Source: Branchiostoma floridae (Eukaryota; Chordata; Leptocardii; Amphioxiformes; Branchiostomatidae). Taken from it: DNA of 64,000 bases. How positions within the stretch are numbered: position 1 is the stretch's first letter; the number at the start of each line of letters is the position of its first letter. Both the position numbers and the translations under genes were made by a program. The stretch lies in assembly GCF_000003815.2 (NCBI RefSeq), contig NC_049979.1, positions 19,835,201 through 19,899,200 of the forward strand. The letters are read 5' to 3'. Of this stretch, positions 33,501-42,500 are shown piece after piece. The notes beneath the pieces are model-generated. The model made no database searches. It worked only from the letters and a program-made list of their open reading frames with translations, and was not told the origin of the DNA.

Positions 33501-36500
33501 CCTAAGAACCCGGGTTCGATTCCCGGGTCGGTCAGGATATTTGTATATATTGTTTATTTCTGTTCTACTCGCCCCTCTGACTTCTTACATTGGTGCCCAA
33601 CGTGGGGCTCGAACCCACGACCCTGGGATTAAGAGTCCCATGCTCTACCGACTGAGCTAACATTGGCGCCCAACGTGGCCCTGGTGGATAACAGGCCGGA
33701 GATGTGCCTGCCCACAGGGTGCTCGAACTCTGAGATTCGAGGACGAATCTTGAGAAGAAGAGAGGGAGTAGTGTAACAGTGGGAAGTTGAAGTAGTGCTA
33801 AATGATCATGCCAAATGCCTGTCAGGCTTTTGGCTCAGTCATTTAGACTGCTGGTGTTGTGATCCTAAGGACCCGGGTTCGATTCCCGGGTCGGTCAGGA
33901 TATTTGTATATATTGTTTATTTCTGTTCTACTCGCCCCTCTGACTTCTTACATCGCATGTGGATTTGCATGTCGTCTGTACTCGGTTGGAAATTGATGCA
34001 CGTTATTTTTTTTTTGCCGTAGCTGTTTTTATTATGGATGTAATAATTTCAAAAATCACCCCTACGTCTTCGGTATATTGGTCCAGGTCTTCGTTATGAT
34101 TGTGCTTGTGGTAACTAGATACCGTCAAGCAGATGTTGTCCTCGTCGGAAATTGACAACAGCTGTGCTACCTCGTACGGGGGGGGGGGGAAGTAGGCATT
34201 TGATTGACAGGGGTCATTAAAGGAACATAAAAGTGAGCCACACAGGAAAGTACATTCCAGAACAGCTGTTGGAGATGAACTCTGTGATAAGGTTTTGTCA
34301 ACAGCTCGGGAATAAGCAGACACTAACGTGAACACACAATTTTAACCCAGTGAAGCTAGGCTCCCTCAGGTGTAGGGTATGCAGACGCAGACTTAGCGAT
34401 AAGGGGCCAGAATATGTACGAGGACAGAGGCGGTTATGGGTACATGGCTAATGTCCCTATCCAGAGCTTGACATGCAAGTCAAGCAGATATAGGGACACT
34501 GGTGACATTGTGACGATCTCCAAGCAAACGTTGGGTAGCACTACACCTCGGAACAGGTACGTGCACTAGCACGTACCATATCAACAGCTCGTTTCTACAC
34601 ATGAATTCTGGAGCAGTGTTAATTTTCGCAGACTCCCACTGATCATAATATTCATATATATAAACACCGAGTCATACACCACGGAAAACATCACAACCAA
34701 CATAAACCATAATTAGGTCACAGAGTTTGTTACCTACGGTCACTTGTTGATTTTGACTTTCCTCTCCAAAGACATAGGTCAGAGATTGTAGCCATGCAGT
34801 ACTTTTATTGATTTTGGCTTTTCTCTCCAAAGACATAGGTGAGATTGTAGCCATGCAGTACTTTTATTGATTTTGACTTTTCTCTCCAAAGACATAGGTG
34901 AGATTGTAGCCATGCAGTACTTTTGTTGATTTTGACTTTTCTCTCCAAAGACATAGGTGAGATTGTAGCCATGCAGTACTTTTATTGATTTTGACTTTCC
35001 TCTCATAATCATAGGTGAGATTGTAGCCATGCTGTAATTTATTGATTCTTTTCTCTCATAATCATAGGTGAGATTGTGGCCATGCTGTAATTTGTTGATT
35101 CTTTTCTCTCATAAACATAGGAAAGATTGTAGCCATGCAGTAATAATTATCTACACTCTCACTCCGAGTACCTTGGCAGCACCTGGGGCAATGACTGTCG
35201 TATTGAGGTCACCTGGGTGGCGCTGAATGGCAGCTCGCTCCAAACACATGCGACAGTCGTGTTGAGGTCACCTGGGTGGCGCTGAATGACAGCTCGCTCC
35301 AGACACATGCGACAGTCGTGTTGAGGTCACCTGGGTGGCGCCGAATGGCAGCTCGCTCCAGACACATGCGACTGTCGTGTTGAGGTCACCTGGGTGGCGC
35401 CGAATGGCAGCTCGCTCCAGACACATGCGACTGTCGTGTTTAGGTCACCTGGGTGGCGCCGAATGGCAGCTCGCTCCAGACACATGCGACTGTCGTATTG
35501 AGGTCACCTGAGTGGCGCTGAATGGCAGCTCGCTCCAGACACATGCGACAGTCGTGTTTTGGTCACCTGGGTGGCGCCGAATGGCAGCTCGCTCCAGACA
35601 CATGCGACAGTCGTGTTGAGGTCACCTGGGTGGCGCCGAATGGCAGCTCGCTCCAGACACATGCGACAGTCGTGTTGAGGTCACCTGGGTGGCGCCGAAT
35701 GGCAGCTCGCTCCAGACACATGCGACTGTCGTGTTGAGGTCACCTGAGTGGCGCCGAATGGCAGCTCGCTCCAGACACATGCGACTGTCGTATTGAGGTC
35801 ACCTGAGTGGCGCCGAATGGCAGCTCGCTCCAGACACATGCGACTGTCGTGTTGAGGTCACCTGAGTGGCGCCGAATGGCAGCTCACTCCATACCCTTGC
35901 GATTTACCCCCCCCGACTATTGTATGCTCCTGGCAATTCAGCCCCTGGCTGCAAAGAGTGGGTAGTCGGCCCACCCAATAACAACAACAATAACAAACAA
36001 GGAGACCTGAGTGGGCTTGGAAGAGAACTTTAATTCTTAAAAATATGAGCAACTACGAGGTGGGTAGGTGGTTGGGCAATAAAAATGGAACCCTAGAATC
36101 TACGCCTCTCAGCCGTGTTAGACTGAAGCTAGAATGAGTCATGTGAGAGCGGAGGTCATGGCGCAGCTAATTACTAGATTTGCGAACATAAGATTATGCT
36201 GCTATGGTCTGAGGCGGTGAAACTAGAATTGCCGTGAACCTAAGTTAACAAGGAATGCCTATATAATGGCACGACAGATTCCTATGGCTTGCGTACTCCA
36301 AGGTCTGAAGTCATGGAGCTGGCTAGGTCATTTTTAGCGCAGTTGTTTGTTCTTAACGTAACAGTAGTAACACTGGCTTAACTTGACATCATGGAGCCGA
36401 GGCTGACCAGAGTTGTGGCCAAACTACCCATATACCTAAGAGATTGGCGTGCCCTGCTCTAGTAGTGTTATACATGTATATTGTCTAAACATGACGACGT

Positions 36501-39500
36501 GCTTAGAATCAACTACAGCAAAACATATGCTGCTACAGTCTGAGGCGGTAAAACACTAGAATCACCCTGACATATAGTTGAACTGAAACACAGGAACTTG
36601 TATGTAATGGCACAATGTATGCCTATGTCTTCCGTATGAGTGAATAATGTACACTCTTCCATACCTGGAAGCATGAGAGCTGTGAACATGATATACACGG
36701 GATGTGCTTGTCTCAATTTGAATTGGCAGTTCTAAACAAATCACAAAATAACAGGAACTCTCCCCACTGGGTTCGGAAGTTGCTGTAAGTGCCTGCTGCA
36801 AAAGCTGACTTCTTGGTCTGGCCCAGCAGCTGCGATGGCGACTGTTGACCGGAAGGAACTTTGTCGTGACAGCCCTCCAATAGGGCATGCCAGGCGCCGA
36901 CATGTATTTTGCTCGGGACAGGTATGCGCTCACCTTGGCAGGCGTACACGCCAGACTCTATGACTTTATCATACCAGCGCTGATAATCCGATAAGTCATG
37001 CTGAAGGCTAGTTGTCATTTCCCGACGGTTATATACGTGTGCTTCTGTCGTGGAACTCAAAACATCACTGCTTCCATGGAAGCTCGGAAACTAATGTCCG
37101 GGATGTAAGAAACATGATCGCTGATTGGCAAGGTTCGTAAACCACTGTCCGAAATGTGCACATGAGTGCTAATTGTCAAAGGGAACAAGTCAAAAGAAAC
37201 CTCACTGGAGCCTTCTGTTGAAGTAATTACTTCCATTGAATCATCGTCCCAAGGATTGATGGTACATGTACTTGTACTGTTCGGAATGTGCAAGGCTGCA
37301 CCGCCTTCTATTGAAAGAAATAGATCCACACTCGTTTTTCATGCAAAGCCGGCAAACTACCATCAATACCGAATTTAGACATACCGTCCATATTATGTGA
37401 CACCGCGCTTGCTTCTTTTGCAGAAGTTGAGTCCATCTTGTCACCACTGTAATTGACGCGAGAATCAAAAGCATGTATACTCGTACCGTCCTGAGTGTGC
37501 AACGTTGCACCACCCAAGGAAATACATAAACAAACATCAATACCGCGACTCCGCGAGTTTTGTGCGAAACCCGAAAACTAACAGCCGAATCGTGCGTGGG
37601 CACAGAACCTCTCATGAGGTGAACATAGTTTGTTGCGCGTCCTACGGAACTAATGGTGCTACATGGTACCGATCCGCGTGCTTGCTTTTGCGGGAGTTTG
37701 TCCGTGATCCCAGTGGCTTGCACGCCGCTAGACTGCTTGGAGTCTGTCTTCTTCTGTTCGCATCCCGTCTACGAATGCCTGTATTTTTTGCTCAGTTTGC
37801 TCCAGCAGAAGTTGCAAAACGTGACGTCGTATTTATTTTCGTTGAAAGCCCAGCAAACCCGGGGTGACTTTGGTTTCTCGACGGGTCCCTGACTGTTAGT
37901 TGCGCTTGAAGCCTTGAGATGTGTTGGGTCCAAGTCAAAGTAGATCTCCTTCAAATCGGTCCATTCTGCGGACCAGGACCCCGGTTTGCACAGAGCCCTC
38001 TGTAACGCTGCTGTGTGGAAACTCCTCACGATTGACCATTTGTATCTGTGCAACTTTGTACAGGCACATTGGAGGATGACCAGCCTTCCTGCCAATTCCG
38101 AGTGCGGCATGATGGTGCTGGAGCTATTTAGCAAACCCAGTCACCCGGTTAAGAACTCAGTAATTTATTGAATCTGACTTTTCTGTCAGAAACATAGGAC
38201 TGGTGAGATTGTAGCCATGCAGTAATTTATTGATTCTGACTTTTCTCTCCACAGACATCGGTGAGATTGCAGCCATGCAGGAAGTGAAAATTTATGTTTT
38301 CTCTCATTAGTTTGACATCACATCATTGTAAATGTGTATGCATAAGTACAAATGAAGCGTGTGTGAGTGAGTGAATGTGTGTGTGTGGCTATGTGTTTGT
38401 CCAGTCTGGAGGAATGTTGTCTTGTGTACGTTTAAGTCTCACCAGTCCTTATGAAGTTAAAAGCACAGTGTTTGTCCAGTCAGGAGGAATGTTGTCTTGT
38501 GTACGTTTAAGTCTCACCAGTCCTTATGAAGTTAAAAGCACAGTGTTTGTCCAGTCAGGAAGTATGTTGTCTTGTATATGTTTCAGTCTCACCAGTCCCT
38601 AAGAAGTTAAAAGCACAGTGTTCGTCCAGTCAGGAGAAATGTTGTCTTGTGTACGTTTCAGTCTCACCAGTCCATATGAAGTTCAAAGCACAGTGTTCGT
38701 ACAGTCAGGAAGTATGTTGTCTTGTGTACGTTTCAGTCTCACCAGTCCCTATGAAGTTAAAAGCACAGTGTTCTTCCTGTCAGGAGAAATGTTGTCTTGT
38801 GTACGTTTCAGTCTCACCAGTCCCTATGAAGTTAAAAGCACAGTGTTCGTCCAGTCAAGAGAAATGTTGTCTTGTGTACGTTTCAGTCTCACCAGTCCCT
38901 ATGAAGTTAAAAGCACAGTGTTCGTCCAGTCAGGAAGTATGTTGTCTTGTGTACGTTTCAGTCTCACCAGTCCCTATATAGTTAAAAGCACAGTGTTCGT
39001 CCAGTCAGGAGGAATGTTGTCTTGCGTACGTTTCAGTCTCACCAGTCCTTATGAAGTTAAAAGCACAGTGTNNNNNNNNNNNNNNNNNNNNNNNNNNNNN
39101 NNNNNNNNNNNNNNNNNNNNNNNNNNNNNNNNNNNNNNNNNNNNNNNNNNNNNNNNNNNNNNNNNNNNNNNNNNNNNNNNNNNNNNNNNNNNNNNNNNNN
39201 NNNNNNNNNNNNNNNNNNNNNNNNNNNNNNNNNNNNNNNNNNNNNNNNNNNNNNNNNNNNNNNNNNNNNNNNNNNNNNNNNNNNNNNNNNNNNNNNNNNN
39301 NNNNNNNNNNNNNNNNNNNNNNNNNNNNNNNNNNNNNNNNNNNNNNNNNNNNNNNNNNNNNNNNNNNNNNNNNNNNNNNNNNNNNNNNNNNNNNNNNNNN
39401 NNNNNNNNNNNNNNNNNNNNNNNNNNNNNNNNNNNNNNNNNNNNNNNNNNNNNNNNNNNNNNNNNNNNNNNNNNNNNNNNNNNNNNNNNNNNNNNNNNNN

Positions 39501-42500
39501 NNNNNNNNNNNNNNNNNNNNNNNNNNNNNNNNNNNNNNNNNNNNNNNNNNNNNNNNNNNNNNNNNNNNNNNNNNNNNNNNNNNNNNNNNNNNNNNNNNNN
39601 CCAGTCAGAAAGTATGTTGTCTTGTGTACGTTTCAGTCTCACCAGTCCCTATGAAGTTAAAAGCACAGCGTTCGTCCAGTCAGAAAGTATGTTGTCTTGT
39701 GTACGTTTCAGTCTCACCAGTCCCTATGAAGTTAAAAGCACAGTGTTCGTCCAGTCAGGAGAAATGTTGTCTTGTGTACATTTCAGTCTCACCAGTCCCT
39801 ATGAAGTTCAAAACACAGTGTTCGTCCAGTCAGGAGGAATGTTGTCTTGTGTACGTTTCAGTCTCACCAGTCCTTATGAAGTTAAAAGCACAGTGTTTGT
39901 CCAGTCAGAAAGTATGTTGTCTTGTGTACGTTTCAGTCTCACCAGTCCCTATGAAGTTAAAAGCACAGTGTTTGTCCAGTCAGGAGGAATGTTGTCTTGT
40001 GTATGTTACAGTCTCACCAGTCCCTATGAAGTTAAAAGCACAGTGTTCGTCCAGTCAGGAGGAATGTTGTCTTGTGTACGTTTCAGTCTCACCAGTCCCT
40101 ATGAAGTTAAAAGCACAGTGTTTGCCAGTCAGGAGGATTATTGTCTTGTGTACGTTTCAGTCTCACCAGTCCATATGAAGTTAAAAGCACAGCGTTCGTC
40201 CAGTCAGGAGGAATATTGTCTTGTGTGCCTGTCAGTCTTTACAACACTGCAAAGTTATGTTTTTTAATTTTCTTACCTTTACTTTCATTTTTCATGGCAG
40301 ATAAAGTACCAGCTCTTGCAAGAGAAGTCACTACCAACAGAACCAGCTATGGGCAATTCTCCAATAGAGCAACTCTGCAACCCTATAGCTGACATAAGGC
40401 CAGGGAACATGCTGTATAAGGGCAGTTTCTCCTAATGTACTTTCCTTTGTTTGTTTGTGTGTGACAGTGCGTGTGTGTGGGTGGATGTGGGTGTCTGTTT
40501 GTGTGTGTGTATGTGTGTGTTTGTCCAGTCAGGAAGTATGTTGTCTTGTGTATGTTTCAGTCTCACCAGTCCCTATGAAGTTAAAAGCACAGTGTTTGTC
40601 CAGTCTGGAAGTATGTTGTCTTGTGTACGTTTCAGTCTCACCAGTCCCTATGAAGTTAAAAGCACAGCGTTCGTCCAGTCTGGAAGTATGTTGTCTTGTG
40701 TACGTTTCAGTCTCACCAGTCCCTATGAAGTTCAAAGCACAGTGTTCGTTCCGTCAGAAAGCATGTTGTCTTGTGTACGTTTCAGTCTCACCAGTCCCTA
40801 TATAGTTAAAAGCACAGTGTTTGTCCAGTCAGGAGGAATGTTGTCTTGTGTACGTTTCAGTCTCACCAGTCCCTATGAAGTTAAAAGCACAGCGTTCGTC
40901 CAGTCAGGAAGTATGTTGTCTTGTGTACGTTTCAGTCTCACCAGTCCCTATGAAGTTAAAAGCACAGTGTTCATAAAGTCAGGAGAAATGTTGTCTTGTG
41001 TACGTTTCAGTCTCACCAGTCCATATGAAGTTAAAAGCACAGTGTTCGTCATGTCAGGAGAAATGTTGTCTTGTGTACGTTTCAGTCTCACCAGTCCATA
41101 TGAAGTTAAAAGCACAGTGTTCGTCCTGTCAGGAGAAATGTTGTCTTGTGTACGTTTCAGTCTCACCAGTCCTTATGAAGTTAAAAGCACAGTGTTCGTC
41201 CAGTCAGGAGGAATGTTGTCTTGTGTACGTTTCAGTCTCACCAGTCCCTATGAAGTTAAAAGCACAGTGTTCGTTCCGTCAGGAAGTATGTTGTCTTGTG
41301 TACGTTTCAGTCTCACCAGTCCTTATGAAGTTAAAAGCACAGTGTTCTTCCTGTCAGGATGAATGTTGTCTTGTGTACGTTTCAGTCTCACCAGTCCATA
41401 TGAAGTTAAAAGCACAGTGTTCGTCCAGTCAGGAGTTTTGAGGTATAATGTGTATCTGCCAGTCTTTACAACACTGCAAAGTTATTTGTTTCGCTTTCTA
41501 ACCTTTACTTTCATCTATCATTGCAGGTGAACCAGCCACTGCAGGAGAAGTGACTACATGTACCAACAACTACCAACAGAAACCAACATACACGTAGGAA
41601 GTTCTCCAGTGCAGCTCTGCAATCTTCACACAAGGCCGAGGTAACCTTATCACTTGTCCAAAGTTGTAAGTTCGCATATAATGAGCTTGTGCCTATGTGC
41701 ATGCCTTTACGTGAATGTTTGTGTACATGTAATTTCAGGCGTGAATGTGTGTGTATGTGTTTATATATGTATTTGTATGTGTATGTGCGCATGTATGATA
41801 AAAAACAGGTGCGGTTGTATGAATAGGTATAATGTATGTCTGTACTTTTTCATCAACAGGAGGCAATTTGTATGGAGATGAAGATTTGAACCTGAATGGG
41901 AGCACCTGCAGCCGTTGGAGAGGGGAGAGAACATGACGATTTGAGGCCATCAGCAGATAAACAATGTATCTTGTACCAATCCAACCTAAACTATTGAGTA
42001 ATTGAGATGATGCCTACTGTGCTTAGTGACACTATTAGCATGGCATGAAGCTTCAAGTCTGTAGACTGGAAAAAGCATTATAACCAGTTCTGCTTTTCTC
42101 ATAAGGAATACATTGTTATATTTCTTGGCCAATGTATGTATGAAATAGCGCATTCACTGTATCTGATCTGATGTCTTAGTGACATAGATATCCATTAATC
42201 TTGTCAGGGCCATCTTTGCAGTCGGCAAACAATCATCACCGAGAAAAGGGTTTTATGAGAATTGTGTAATTTAGTAAAAATGTTCTTATACTTCAACACC
42301 AATTCTGCCCTTTATATAAGTAGTACTTGTATGATGTATCTACTTTATGTAGATGAATGTATTATGGATTGTATCTATGAAAGACTGGGCACGAAATACT
42401 TTTTTCCAAACTTGCACTGGTGCAGGCAGCCGCAGACATTATCTGCACAAATATACCTGCATCTCGTAGTACTAAAATCAGTCAAGAAACCACTGCCATT

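Noticed and set aside
33591-33655. A functional tRNA-Lys gene on the minus strand
   Set aside because: The acceptor stem does not pair, CCA is encoded in DNA, and the position directly behind an LTR identifies it as copied primer.
35522-35737. 71-codon frame with AARSRHM repeats
   Set aside because: Read from the 59-bp minisatellite.
38618-40267. A 549-residue open frame repeating FVQSGGMLSCVRFSLTSPYEVKSTV
   Set aside because: Produced by a 75-bp minisatellite whose unit length is divisible by three and which lacks stops; two frames are open at once and part of it is N.
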